Positions 34,223-42,632 of a stretch of 64,000 nucleotides of DNA are shown in pieces (position 1 is the first letter of the stretch; each line of letters opens with the position of its first letter). This DNA comes from an uncultured Bacteroidia bacterium (GTDB lineage Bacteria > Bacteroidota > Bacteroidia > Bacteroidales > UBA932): contig CADAIT010000007.1 in the NCBI GenBank assembly GCA_902788095.1, forward strand, positions 1 through 64,000, given 5' to 3'. The translations under genes were made by a program, and so were the position numbers. Below the pieces are notes generated by a model. The model was not told where the DNA came from, did no database searches, and saw only the letters and a list, made by a program, of their open reading frames with translations.

Positions 34223-34916
34223 GGTTTTCCATCCTGCCTACCATGGGGACCAGGATGTCGTCCTCAATGAAGGTATGTTTGTTAAGGTCGCGTTCCAGGG
34301 AGTAGATGTAAAAGAGCACCTTGTAGGCTTCCTGCTGGTTGCACTGGGCCGGGATGTACTTCATCACCAGGTTCTTGAGGTCTTCCAGCTTTTCTTCCAC
34401 GTTGGAATGGTTCTCCTCGTACTCGCCGATGGTGAACCGCGCCCCGCTCTGCTTGTTCAGGACGGCTTCCACATAGGGGAACACCTGTCCTTCCTCATAG
34501 GCGAAGTGCTTGGCCAGCTCCTCCTTGTAGTCTGCAAAGAAGCGCCAGATAACGCGCTGCTGCTTCTCCGCGCAGGGTTTGATCATCTGTTCCAGCGCGG
34601 TGGCCATTTCCGGCACCATCACCTCCATGTAATATGCGTGCGACTGGTGCAGGTATTTAAGGATATCGTGCAGATTCGCGGCAAGAAGGGCTTCCTGCGT
34701 AGGCCGATAGCCGTCGAAAGCATATACGCGGCAGATGAGCAGGAAAGTTTCCGGATCGATGCCCTCCTTTTGGCAGACTTCCGCCACGGTGGTATCTCCG
34801 AAGCCGAAATGCAAGCCCAGGCGGGTTGCCACGCCCAAAAGGGAAAAGTCCAGGTCCAGCAGTTCCGCCATTTTCATGGCAGGACTCACGGGGTGTCGAT
34901 GGGCACTTGTATTCAT
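34215..34916 (-). CDS. Hemerythrin-domain protein
   Basis: A 233-residue protein with a short N-terminal DUF542/ScdA-like region (LGVATRLGLHFGFGDTTVAE) and a hemerythrin four-helix bundle. Likely di-iron ligands lie in LHQSHAYYMEVMVPE, HFAYEEGQVFPYVE, YEENHSNVEEKL and LNKHTFIEDDILVP. Relatives such as RIC/ScdA take part in repair of iron-sulfur clusters under nitrosative or oxidative stress. The ATG at 34916 (MNTSAHRH) agrees with the start of relatives I remember; a TAACTTTG box ends 7 bases upstream, so the transcript may be leaderless. It heads an operon with the LuxR-type regulator and apt. Confidence 0.85.
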   Translation of the reverse strand: MNTSAHRHPVSPAMKMAELLDLDFSLLGVATRLGLHFGFGDTTVAEVCQKEGIDPETFLLICRVYAFDGYRPTQEALLAANLHDILKYLHQSHAYYMEVMVPEMATALEQMIKPCAEKQQRVIWRFFADYKEELAKHFAYEEGQVFPYVEAVLNKQSGARFTIGEYEENHSNVEEKLEDLKNLVMKYIPAQCNQQEAYKVLFYIYSLERDLNKHTFIEDDILVPMVGRMENHE

Positions 34917-34923
34917 ACGGGAC

Positions 34924-34931
34924 ACAAAGTT
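34924..34931 (-). promoter_or_regulatory. -7 promoter box of the hemerythrin operon (TAACTTTG), leaderless spacing
   Basis: TAACTTTG on the minus strand ends 7 bases before the ATG at 34916. Confidence 0.6.
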
Positions 34932-35151
34932 AAAAAATTTCAGGAAATTAAAAAACTTCCTGACTTCACAGCCGGGAAGTTTTATAACAACAATAAAAGG
35001 ATTTGAACTATCTAACTATAATGGCTCTGTCTTACAGTTTCTGTTGCAAAGGTATATGGATTGCGGCAGCCGCGCAATCACAAAAAGTTGGTACTGGGCG
35101 CGATTTCGCTAAAAACTTATGGTGATTTCGGCGACATCCGGGGAAATTTTG

Positions 35152-35159
35152 TACCTTTG
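35152..35159 (+). promoter_or_regulatory. -7 promoter box of nhaC (TACCTTTG)
   Basis: TACCTTTG lies 24 bases before the ATG at 35184. It supports that start over longer open-frame alternatives. Confidence 0.6.
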
Positions 35160-35183
35160 CAGGTCCCCAACGTACTGTCAATC

Positions 35184-36509
35184 ATGCCTATTCACACTGA
35201 AAAAACGGAACACAGGGCGGAATCAGCTCGGAAAATGAACGGATGGCTGGCACTGAGCCCGCTTCTCGTGTTTCTGGCCGTGTATCTGCTGGGGTCCATC
35301 GTGGCCCATGATTTTTACAAGGTCCCGGTTGCGGCGGCCTTCATCATCGCCAGCGCATACGCGTTCCTCATCACGCGCGGCGTGGACAAGATCGAAGACA
35401 AAATTTCCATTTTCTCCGAAGGCGCCGGCAACAAGAATGTGTTGCTGATGATTTGGATTTTTGTGCTGGCAGGCGCTTTTGCCGCCACTGCCAAAGACAT
35501 CGGCGCCATCGATGCGACCGTCAATGCGACCCTGCGCGTCCTGCCGGGGAACCTCCTCTATGCGGGACTGTTCCTCGCCTCGTGCTTCATTTCCATGGCC
35601 ATCGGCACCTCCGTGGGGACCATTGTCGCGCTGGTGCCCATTGCTTCCGGCATTGCCACGGAGGCGGGTATCGACATCCCGTTCATGGTCGCCATCATCG
35701 TGGGCGGGGCGTTCTTTGGCGACAACCTCTCCTTCATTTCCGACACCACCGTGGCGGCCACCAAGATGCTAGGCTGCTCCATGCGCGACAAATTCCGCGT
35801 CAACCTGTGGATTGCGGCACCGGCGGCCATTCTGGTGACGGCGTTGTACGTGTTCCTGGGCCTGTCGGTGGAAGCCGTCCCTTCCGCCGCACCGGTGCAG
35901 TGGGTCGGGCTCCTGCCCTATCTGCTGGTGATTGTGCTGGCGCTGGCCGGAGTCAATGTGATGACCGTTCTGGTTATCGGCATCCTTGTGAACGGCATCA
36001 TCGGCTGGAGTACCGGGGCCTATGACTTCGTGGGCTGGATGGCTTCCATCGGCGGCGGTATCGGCTCCATGGGCGAGCTTATCATCGTGTCGCTCCTGGC
36101 GGGCGGCATGCTGGAAATCATCCGGTACAACGGGGGCCTGCAGTTTATTATCGGCAGGATTACCTACCGCATTTCGGGCCGAAGGAAGGCGGCGCTGTCC
36201 ATCGCCGGACTGGTGTCGCTGGTGAACCTGTGCACGGCCAACAACACCATCTCCATCATTACCGTGGGTCCGCTGGCGAAGGACATCACCGAGCGCTACG
36301 GCCTGGATCCGCGCAAGACGGCCTCCATCCTGGACACCTTCTCCTGCCTGGTGCAGGGCATCATCCCCTACGGTGCGCAAATGCTCATGGCCAGCGGTTT
36401 GGCCGGCGTCTCCGCCGTGGCTATCATCGGCCACCTGTACTATCCCTTCGTGCTGGGCGCCGTGGCCTTCCTTTCCATCGTCTTCCGCTTCCCCAGACGC
36501 TATTCTTAA
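35184..36509 (+). CDS. nhaC: NhaC-family Na+/H+ antiporter
   Basis: A 441-residue membrane protein with about 11-12 helices. The family motif is visible in GTSVGTIVALVPIASGIA and GGAFFGDNLSFISDTTVAAT, and again in the second half as LCTANNTISIITVGPLAK and LDTFSCLVQGIIPYGAQM. These match the NhaC superfamily, which exchanges Na+ or organic ions for H+. The ATG at 35184 follows the -7 box. The stop at 36509 lies 2 bases before the first hairpin of a 51-bp repeat array. Confidence 0.9.
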   Translation: MPIHTEKTEHRAESARKMNGWLALSPLLVFLAVYLLGSIVAHDFYKVPVAAAFIIASAYAFLITRGVDKIEDKISIFSEGAGNKNVLLMIWIFVLAGAFAATAKDIGAIDATVNATLRVLPGNLLYAGLFLASCFISMAIGTSVGTIVALVPIASGIATEAGIDIPFMVAIIVGGAFFGDNLSFISDTTVAATKMLGCSMRDKFRVNLWIAAPAAILVTALYVFLGLSVEAVPSAAPVQWVGLLPYLLVIVLALAGVNVMTVLVIGILVNGIIGWSTGAYDFVGWMASIGGGIGSMGELIIVSLLAGGMLEIIRYNGGLQFIIGRITYRISGRRKAALSIAGLVSLVNLCTANNTISIITVGPLAKDITERYGLDPRKTASILDTFSCLVQGIIPYGAQMLMASGLAGVSAVAIIGHLYYPFVLGAVAFLSIVFRFPRRYS

Positions 36510-36511
36510 AC

Positions 36512-36750
36512 CCCGTCCTTGTTTTGGGCCGAATTTGAGGACGAGAGGGCCCAAACCGGGGTCTCGTCCTTGGAAACGGGCATTTTTGAGGACGAGGAGG
36601 GAAAAACCGGGGTGTCGTCCTTGGAAACGGGCATTTTTGAGGATGAGGAGGGCAAAACCGGCGTGTCATCCTTGGAAACGGGCATTTTTGAGGACGAGGA
36701 GGGCAAAACCGGGGTGTCGTCCTTGAATTCGGGCGAAAACAAGGACGAGG
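36512..36750 (+). repeat. 51-bp hairpin array, five hairpins (REPIN-like)
   Basis: Five hairpins with TCCTT starting at 36516, 36567, 36618, 36669 and 36720 give a period of exactly 51. Each has CTCGTCCTT and AAGGACGAG-like arms. The three inner ones share the loop GGAAACGGGCATTTTTG and the tail GAGGAGGGCAAAACC. The outer two differ from them and are inverted versions of each other: left TCCTTGTTTTGGGCCGAATT, right end reversed TCCTTGTTTTCGCCCGAATT. The array sits between the nhaC stop and a feoB fragment. Confidence 0.92.
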
Positions 36751-36754
36751 GCAC

Positions 36755-36939
36755 TTACACCGGCCAGATGAGCAGGCCAATCCGGTAGGCGGCGAAGGCG
36801 CAGACCCAGGCGATGACAATGGTGTAGAGCGCCAGGAGGATGGCCCAGCGCCAGCTCCCGAGCTCGTTTTTGGTGGCCACGAACGTGGCGATGCACGGGA
36901 AGTACAGCAGCACGAACACCATGAACGCCAGGGCGGCGC
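36755..36939 (-). pseudogene. feoB 3'-terminal fragment
   Basis: The minus strand encodes AALAFMVFVLLYFPCIATFV, then ATKNELGSWRWAILLALYTI, then VIAWVCAFAAYRIGLLIWPV and a stop. This matches the last ~61 codons of the intact feoB at 47249 almost residue for residue, with visible DNA divergence (around 85 percent by eye). There is no upstream FeoB sequence. Its stop codon lies 4 bases from the right end of the 51-bp array. At the intact gene, a degenerate copy of the repeat also follows the stop. Confidence 0.93.
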
Positions 36940-36972
36940 CCTTCCGTTTATTAATATCAAGTAGCCCGTGGA

Positions 36973-37036
36973 CGTAAGTCCCGAATCGGTTTATACTTAC
37001 GCGATTACCCCCTGGCCGTTTAAGCTAGGGGGTAAT
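36973..37036. other. Two adjacent hairpins after the 37.1 kb gene
   Basis: CGTAAGT/ACTTACG (36973-37001) and ATTACCCCCT/AGGGGGTAAT (37004-37036) lie downstream of the minus-strand gene ending at 37068. There is no T run, so they may be an mRNA 3' structure or a remnant of a mobile junction beside the feoB fragment. Confidence 0.6.
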
Positions 37037-37067
37037 TCGTTAAAGTGCTATGGAGTGAGGGGGCGGC

Positions 37068-37730
37068 TTAGTCTACCATGCTGCCGTCGGCGGGGTCCAG
37101 GTGGTGCCAGGTGCCGTCTTCCAGTTGGATTTTCAGGCTGGGTTCTCCCTTGAACACATAGTCCTTTACGTCATTGTAGAGGCGCTCGCCGTCAAGCGTG
37201 AAGATAGAATATCCGTCCTTGTCTTTGGGGTGGAAGGATCCCAGAATGAGCGCGTGACCGGGAATCACAGAGAAGATTATATAGCGGGCTTCCCAAAGAT
37301 ATGCAATATCCAACGGATCGCCGGATTGCAGGATAGGAACCAGTTTATCGTCCTCTATCTTGAACACTCCGCACCCCCGGATGAGCCACTTGGTCTTGGG
37401 GTTTTCAATTCCTTTGGCCCAGTAGAACCCGTTTCCTACAACCACCAGTCCCTGTGCTTCCGGAACGTAGCGATCTCCCTCAATAAAGTCTACATCGGTG
37501 TTGGGAAGGAAGACGATGGAACCTTCTTTGTTCTTGAGTTTGGGAGCGGTAACCCAGACACCGGTAGCGTTATCCCAGATAGCCGACACAACAGCCTCAC
37601 TGGTCCATTTGTCTTTGGTCAGTTTGATTTCATAATTGCCGTACTTTTTCCCCAGGTTTTCATTTTTCGTCTGGGCAAACAAGGGGGCTGATACGAGCAC
37701 GGCCAGTGCAAAAAGAGCGAAACGTTTCAT
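37068..37730 (-). CDS. Exported protein of unknown function
   Basis: A 220-residue protein with a signal peptide (MKRFALFALAVLVSAPLFAQ). I do not recognise a family. It has repeated aromatic beta segments (VVSAIWDNATGVWVTAPKLK, GYSIFTLDGERLYNDVKDYV), somewhat like the WG-repeat protein encoded just before it. The ATG at 37730 starts 2 bases after the stop of that gene, so the two are an operon. An upstream in-frame TTG at 37736 overlaps the preceding stop and is less likely. Confidence 0.72.
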   Translation of the reverse strand: MKRFALFALAVLVSAPLFAQTKNENLGKKYGNYEIKLTKDKWTSEAVVSAIWDNATGVWVTAPKLKNKEGSIVFLPNTDVDFIEGDRYVPEAQGLVVVGNGFYWAKGIENPKTKWLIRGCGVFKIEDDKLVPILQSGDPLDIAYLWEARYIIFSVIPGHALILGSFHPKDKDGYSIFTLDGERLYNDVKDYVFKGEPSLKIQLEDGTWHHLDPADGSMVD

Positions 37731-37732
37731 AA

Positions 37733-39694
37733 TCAATATAAATCTGAATAGTTAACAATGGGTCCGGTATAGCCTTCCAAGCCCGGGTTTACGTAATGAT
37801 AGGTTTTGCCGCCCGGCAGGGTGATGTCCATTTCCCCGATTTGCGCAAAGTGCTGATAGATAAACAGTGTCGCTGTCTGCAGCAGATCCTTGGTCCGGAT
37901 CGACGCAAGCGCCTCACGGAAAGACGGGCCCTCCTCGATGGGAACGGACAAATAGTAGATGGGGATGGGCGACAGGTTGCTGGTGAACGGGAAGGCACCC
38001 ATATCGGCATTATAGTCGTGCCAGCCAATGGTCATACCGGTACCGGATTCAGCGGCCTTTTTGATTTGCTCCCGCAGGAAGGCCTTCGGAAAGCCTTCCA
38101 TCTTTTTATCGGCATAAGCCGCATTGGCGGAGGGATCGGCCTGACGTGCCTCGAACTGGGACTGTGTCTCAAACTCGTCCTTTTTGCTTAGGTACTCTTT
38201 GCGTTTGGCCAGGGATAGGAAAACGCAGTCGGTCGTATTCAGCGAGTTCAGGTACAGATAAATCTGGCTGCGTTCCAGGATGAGCGGTTCCAGGATGTAA
38301 CGTCCGTCCGTCCAGTGACAGGCACCCCAGCAGCCATCCTTTTTCACAAAGAACAGCTTTTTACCCACATACTCGCTACCCAGCGGACCAAATTTCAGTA
38401 AATCTGGGTCGTTGTCCACAATCTGGATGCTCTCAAACGCGGGCTCCAGTACCGTCTTCCCCTGGGGGGTGGCAAAGCCGTACAGACCGTTCTGCTCGAA
38501 TACATAGCCGTCCTTGGTAAAGGTGACATCGTCGTAGAGGGCAGGCGTTTTGGTGCCATCGGCAAGGAGTACAAAGTATTTGTCTTCCCCTTCCCTGCGG
38601 GCCGATACGCCGTATTCGTCCACATGGATGCTGCCGTGCTCGAAGGGCAGAATCACCTCTCCCTTGGTGTTCACCAGGCCTGCGTTGCCGTCATCGGCCA
38701 CAGCCCAGGCCCATTTGTTCTTGCCGATGACCGTGCCTACATCTTTGTATTTTACGGGAATGAGCTCCTTGCCGTTGTCGTCGATGATGCCCGCGTGGCC
38801 GTTCTTCCAGACGCAGTTTTGCGTGCCGTAGAACTGGATGCTGTCAAACTGGGGTGTGGCCAGGGGCTTGAGGGTGATTGGGTGCTTCTTGATTTCATCG
38901 GGTCCGGAGCGGGCTACCTTGTACAGCCCCCAGAGGCCGTCTTTCTGCAGCATGAGTTTGTCGGTTTTGAGGGAGAATTCCACATCCTCCGCCGCAAAAG
39001 GAGAGATGATGGTGGCGTGCCCCTTGTAGCACATGCTACCCAGGCCAAATTCATAGACCTGCCATTCCTGCTTTTCTTGTCCTTTTTTGGTCTTTGTCTG
39101 GCAGGTGATTGCGAAGGCCTTGCTCATGTGTTCGCCCATATAAATTTGCTCGAACACGGGCTGGAGAATCCAGAAACCGGACGTGGGCTGGGGGTCTCTC
39201 TTGTGGTTGAAGACATAGGCGTTGTGCCAGATGCCCTTCTTGCCCGTCTTGGGATCCCGGAGGACAACGCAGGTATGGTCGTCGTCGCTGTAATACTCTG
39301 TCTTGAAAGATATTTGGCCGCCGAAGGATTCGTTCCGGTAGTAGTTGTTATCTCCATGGCTGTGGTCCATGGCACTGGTAATGAGGCTGGAGATAGCGCT
39401 GCCTAGAACGGCGGCGCCGGCTCCTATGGTCGCGCCTGTCACCGTAGAGGAAATGGACGAGGAGGAACTACTGCTGGATCCGGATCCGTTACTCCGGTAA
39501 TAGGGGCACCAGTTTTCATGCTGCCAGGGATAGGTAATATTGCCCATGGTGATGCCGCAGTGCGGACAATGCTTTTTTCTCTGGGTGGGATTGGCCGTCG
39601 TCTGTCCAACCGCCTCTCCATGGCCAAGTCCGGCCTGGGCAAAAATGCTCACAGTGGTTAGCAGAGCAAAAAAAGAAACAAGAATTCTTTTCAT
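37733..39694 (-). CDS. Exported WG-repeat protein with N-terminal zinc-finger-like motif
   Basis: A 653-residue exported protein. A signal peptide (residues 1-20) is followed by a Cys/His cluster at about residues 41-65 (KHCPHCGITMGNI, HENWCPYY), a run of eight or more Ser, and a Gly/Ala-rich hydrophobic segment (VTGATIGAGAAVLGSAISSL). From about residue 200 there are WG-type repeats (KDGLWGLYKVA, KNGHAGIIDDNGKELIPVKY, QNGLYGFATPQGKTVLEPAF). WG repeats are common in Bacteroidota surface or periplasmic proteins and have no single function. The ATG at 39694 begins the signal peptide; an open frame extends 41 codons upstream without features. Confidence 0.8.
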   Translation of the reverse strand: MKRILVSFFALLTTVSIFAQAGLGHGEAVGQTTANPTQRKKHCPHCGITMGNITYPWQHENWCPYYRSNGSGSSSSSSSSISSTVTGATIGAGAAVLGSAISSLITSAMDHSHGDNNYYRNESFGGQISFKTEYYSDDDHTCVVLRDPKTGKKGIWHNAYVFNHKRDPQPTSGFWILQPVFEQIYMGEHMSKAFAITCQTKTKKGQEKQEWQVYEFGLGSMCYKGHATIISPFAAEDVEFSLKTDKLMLQKDGLWGLYKVARSGPDEIKKHPITLKPLATPQFDSIQFYGTQNCVWKNGHAGIIDDNGKELIPVKYKDVGTVIGKNKWAWAVADDGNAGLVNTKGEVILPFEHGSIHVDEYGVSARREGEDKYFVLLADGTKTPALYDDVTFTKDGYVFEQNGLYGFATPQGKTVLEPAFESIQIVDNDPDLLKFGPLGSEYVGKKLFFVKKDGCWGACHWTDGRYILEPLILERSQIYLYLNSLNTTDCVFLSLAKRKEYLSKKDEFETQSQFEARQADPSANAAYADKKMEGFPKAFLREQIKKAAESGTGMTIGWHDYNADMGAFPFTSNLSPIPIYYLSVPIEEGPSFREALASIRTKDLLQTATLFIYQHFAQIGEMDITLPGGKTYHYVNPGLEGYTGPIVNYSDLY

Positions 39695-39795
39695 AGTCTT
39701 CGTGTTTTTCGCAAAGGTAAACCTTCTGGAAAACTCTTTTGTGGTGGAATCCGCCACAGGGGCCTGATTTACAAGGTTTTTTCCGGAGGAAGCCG

Positions 39796-39803
39796 TATCT
39801 TTG
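39796..39803 (+). promoter_or_regulatory. -7 promoter box (TATCTTTG) of the broken propeller gene
   Basis: TATCTTTG ends 7 bases before the ATG at 39811, so the promoter of this pseudogene is still intact. Confidence 0.55.
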
Positions 39804-39810
39804 TAAAGGT

Positions 39811-41278
39811 ATGACATGCCTTGCCTTCATCATATCTCTGCTGCTTTGCACCGCCGCATTTTCTGAACTACAGCGCGGCGGACGGGCTGCCGTCCAATAC
39901 GGTTTACGCCATAGCGCAGGGGGCCGATGGTGCCCTATGGATAGGCACCCGGAACGGCCTGGCCCGATTTGACGGCATGCACTTCCAAAGCTGGAAGGAG
40001 TACGGCCGGGTGAATGCGCTTACGGTGGATAAGGCGGGCCGATTGTGGGTAGGGAGCACACAGGGGCTCCGGGTAAGAGATGATGGCATTGCCGGCAACA
40101 TCCGCGCGCTGCACACGGACGCGAAGGGCTATGTTTGGGCCACCGTGGGCGATACGCTGCTGCTGAAACTGTCCTACAAAGACGGTATCCGGGAGGAGGC
40201 CCGCTGCGCTTATGAGAAGCGGGATTCTGAAGGCGACTACCCCTACTATCAAATATATGAGGCGCAGGACGGAAAGCTTCGGATAGCCGGCCGCCTAGTC
40301 TCTAACCAGTATGTAGAAGACAAACAGAGCCCGCATATCACCCTCCCCTCATGGGAAGGGGTGCTGTGCATCGGAAGCTACGCCGAAACCGGCGGAAAGC
40401 TCTACGCGTTTGAGGACCACACCTCCCTCCTTCATACCGTTAAGGCGGGTGCGACCATCTCCCTGGGCCGGCTTCCCATTGCCCACGCCCGGCTTTTGGC
40501 AGACCATAAAGGCCAGCTCTGGGCTGCAGGCTCCTACGGCGTGGGACCGGTCAATACGGAAAAACCGGAAGACACGCCCGTCTATCAAACGGCCTCCACA
40601 GAACTCTACTGCCTCTTCGAGGATCGCCAGGGGAACCTCTGGGTAGGCGGCGATAACGGCCTCTCGGTCCTCTGTCCTGCCCTGCAGCAGGTGCGAACAC
40701 TATCGTCGGCCAACATCAAGGCCCTCCTGGAAGACCATACCGGCAAAATATGGATGGGCCGGGCCGAAGACCGCGTTTCCAGCCTCTACGAAGACCGTAG
40801 CGGCACCGTGTACGTGGGCCTGTGGAACAACACCGGCTGGGAGGTCTGGAAGGACGGCCGCAAAGCATACAAGGACCGCCTTACCGGTCCGCTCCCCAAG
40901 GAGCAGATAGAGGCTCGTTCCCTGGACGGCGCAAACTGGATCTCGGACTTTCTGGAAGACGGAGAAGGCCGTTTCTGGGTGGTCACTTGGGAAGGTGTTG
41001 GCCTCAATGAATGGGATCGCTACGCCCGAAAGAGCCTTCCGCCCCGCTTGCTCAGCCCCTTCCGCTATCCCTCCCTGCAAACCGATACCAACATTTACCT
41101 GAGTTCCCGTCTGGGCAGCCGCCTCATCGAAGATGCCAAGGGAAACCTGGTCTATGCCACCACGCAGACCGGCAAGGACCTCCCTTCCTTGTACAAGGAG
41201 ACCTCCGCCGGCGGCCTGGCCATGCAGTACCGCAACAACAACGTCATCCCCACCGGCCTGGAGTTCCAGGAGGACTAA
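39811..41278 (+). pseudogene. Frameshifted propeller sensor fused to the 3' end of sdaA
   Basis: The ATG at 39811 opens a signal peptide (MTCLAFIISLLLCTAAF). The continuing propeller sequence (LNYSAADGLPSNTVYAIAQG) is in another frame from about 39860; one extra T in the TTTT run near 39858-39861 would explain this. The propeller runs to LGSRLIEDAKGNLVYATT. The next 38 codons (from about 41163) are QTGKDLPSLYKETSAGG to GLEFQED, identical to the C-terminus of the serine dehydratase at 62636. The two DNA stretches differ at about 3 of 114 bases. The helix, kinase and regulator parts expected of such a sensor are absent. Confidence 0.9.
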
Positions 41279-41418
41279 TCCATCCTTGTGTGGGCCCGAG
41301 TTTAAGGACGAGAGACCCATTTAAGGCCTTTCGTCCTTATTTTCGCCCGAATTCAAGGATGACATGCCGGTTTTGGCCTCCTCGTCCTTAAAATCGGCCC
41401 AAAACAAGGACGAGAAGC
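41279..41418. repeat. 51-bp hairpin array, three hairpins, left flank of the transposase
   Basis: Hairpins with TCCTT at 41283, 41334 and 41385 keep the 51-base period. The asymmetric spacer (GAGGCCAAAACCGGCATGTC) reads on the minus strand, so this array is inverted relative to the one at 42442. The hairpin 41381-41414, next to the transposase stop, is the reverse complement of 42442-42475 at 31 of 34 positions. The sdaA-derived stop at 41278 lies 4 bases from the array. Confidence 0.92.
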
Positions 41419-42324
41419 CTATTTGGCGGAGAGGGGGAACAGGTCGTTGACAACCCGGATCGGTAAGTTCATGCATCGGGCAATTTGGGCGTTGCCTGCA
41501 TTGTAATCCCACTTCAGCGTTTTGGCCAATCGCATCTTGTTCTCGTTGGATAACACCTTGGGGCCCTCAACATGATATGTATCCCTGCACAGGCGGAAGA
41601 TAACGCTCCACAACTCTTTATCGTCCAGGAACAACTGTTCACCGTGTCGTTTGGCAATCTCCAGCTGGGACTCAACGTTCTTTAGGGTCCAGTAAACAAA
41701 CTCCCGGGCATTTTCAAACAGGGATTCCACGCGCCGATAATCCGTAAAACTTGACGGCAAGGCCGCACCATTGAGGACACGGATTCTCGGGTCGATTTCC
41801 CCATCGCGCTCATGCTTGAACGCCCGGCGCTGGGTCAAAGTCATGGCAGCGGCCGATTCTCCCTTGGGCATCAGGTCCGGCAAGCCGTTAAAATACAGGT
41901 AGCCACTGCACCATTTATAACTGAAAAGATTCACATTCTGCCTGTCCACAAAGGGGTTTCGGATCACATAAACAATCTCGTCCCTGAGCTGTTTCAGGCT
42001 ACTGATGGGAATCAACTGCGGCGTAGCAGCCATGACCACCCTTGCCCGCCCGTCTGTCCGGTGCAGTTTCAGGAGCCGATTCTGCAGGTCGTCATAAAAT
42101 GCGGCGCAGTCCTCCCTTGCCCCCTCCAGAATGAAATGCAGGTGGTTTTCCATGATGGAGAAAGCGAGGAGCGTGCAGCGGCCTCCATAGGTGGCCAGTG
42201 CAATGAAGTTGAGCATTTCATTGAGCTCCTCCTCTGTCCGGAACAGCAATTCGTCCTCAATTGGTTTGGTGCAAAGGTGATAATACTCTCCTCCTTCAAA
42301 AAACAGTTGTTCACAGCGATTCAT
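41419..42324 (-). CDS. REP-associated tyrosine transposase-like (IS200-type Y1/HUH) protein
   Basis: A 301-residue protein with a Y1_Tnp (HUH) domain in its first half: EYYHLCTKP, the His pair in IMENHLHFILEG (His61, His63) and the likely catalytic Tyr119 in VYVIRNPFVDR. These match the transposases that process REP hairpins (RAYTs), which act as single-strand nickases and joinases. The C-terminal third has a helix-turn-helix-like segment (NAQIARCMNLPIRVVNDLF), which standard RAYTs lack. All catalytic residues appear intact. It is flanked on both sides by inverted copies of 51-bp-period hairpin arrays, its probable substrates. A partly palindromic site lies just upstream (42332-42355). Confidence 0.88.
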   Translation of the reverse strand: MNRCEQLFFEGGEYYHLCTKPIEDELLFRTEEELNEMLNFIALATYGGRCTLLAFSIMENHLHFILEGAREDCAAFYDDLQNRLLKLHRTDGRARVVMAATPQLIPISSLKQLRDEIVYVIRNPFVDRQNVNLFSYKWCSGYLYFNGLPDLMPKGESAAAMTLTQRRAFKHERDGEIDPRIRVLNGAALPSSFTDYRRVESLFENAREFVYWTLKNVESQLEIAKRHGEQLFLDDKELWSVIFRLCRDTYHVEGPKVLSNENKMRLAKTLKWDYNAGNAQIARCMNLPIRVVNDLFPLSAK

Positions 42325-42441
42325 ACAATCAGGCAGGACGATTAATTGTCCCGCCGCAAGATAAGCCTAATTACTGGACTTCATCGTTAGAAACATGAAT
42401 TATTTCAGAAATTTTTCTACCGATTCGTGTGAAACAACATC

Positions 42442-42632
42442 CTCATCCTTGTTTTAGGCCTATTTTAAGGACGAGAAGGGCAAAACCGGCGTCTCGTCCT
42501 TGAAAACGGGCATTTTTGAGGACGAGGAGGGTTAAACCCGGGTGTCATCCTTGAAAACGGGCATTTTTGAGGACGAGGAGGGTAAAACCCGGGTGTCATC
42601 CTTGAAAACGGGCATTTTTGAGGACGAGGAGG
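42442..42632 (+). repeat. 51-bp hairpin array, four hairpins, right flank of the transposase
   Basis: Hairpins with TCCTT at 42446, 42497, 42548 and 42599 repeat every 51 bases. The first (42442-42475) has the outer type of loop (GTTTTAGGCCTATTTT); the next three have the inner type (GAAAACGGGCATTTTTG) and are nearly identical. The tail GAGGAGGGTAAAACCCGGGT separates them. There is no right-end hairpin of the type seen at 36717-36750; the array stops 22 bases before the queH -7 box. Confidence 0.92.

Noticed and set aside
36512-36750. CRISPR array (regular direct repeats with constant period)
   Set aside because: The whole 51-base unit is conserved, so there are no unique spacers. The units are hairpins, the end units are inverted, and there are no cas genes nearby.
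36424-36960. Protein-coding gene across the array (open in several frames, with repeats such as KTGVSSLETGIFEDEEG)
   Set aside because: The period of 51 is a multiple of three, so any frame without a stop in one unit stays open. The frames have no start signals and end in unrelated flanks; the region to the right is a feoB fragment in another frame.
41419-42324. A transposase of a standard IS200/IS605 element
   Set aside because: There is no TnpB, the protein is twice the usual IS200 TnpA length, and the flanks are multi-copy hairpin arrays. A REP-associated transposase fits better.
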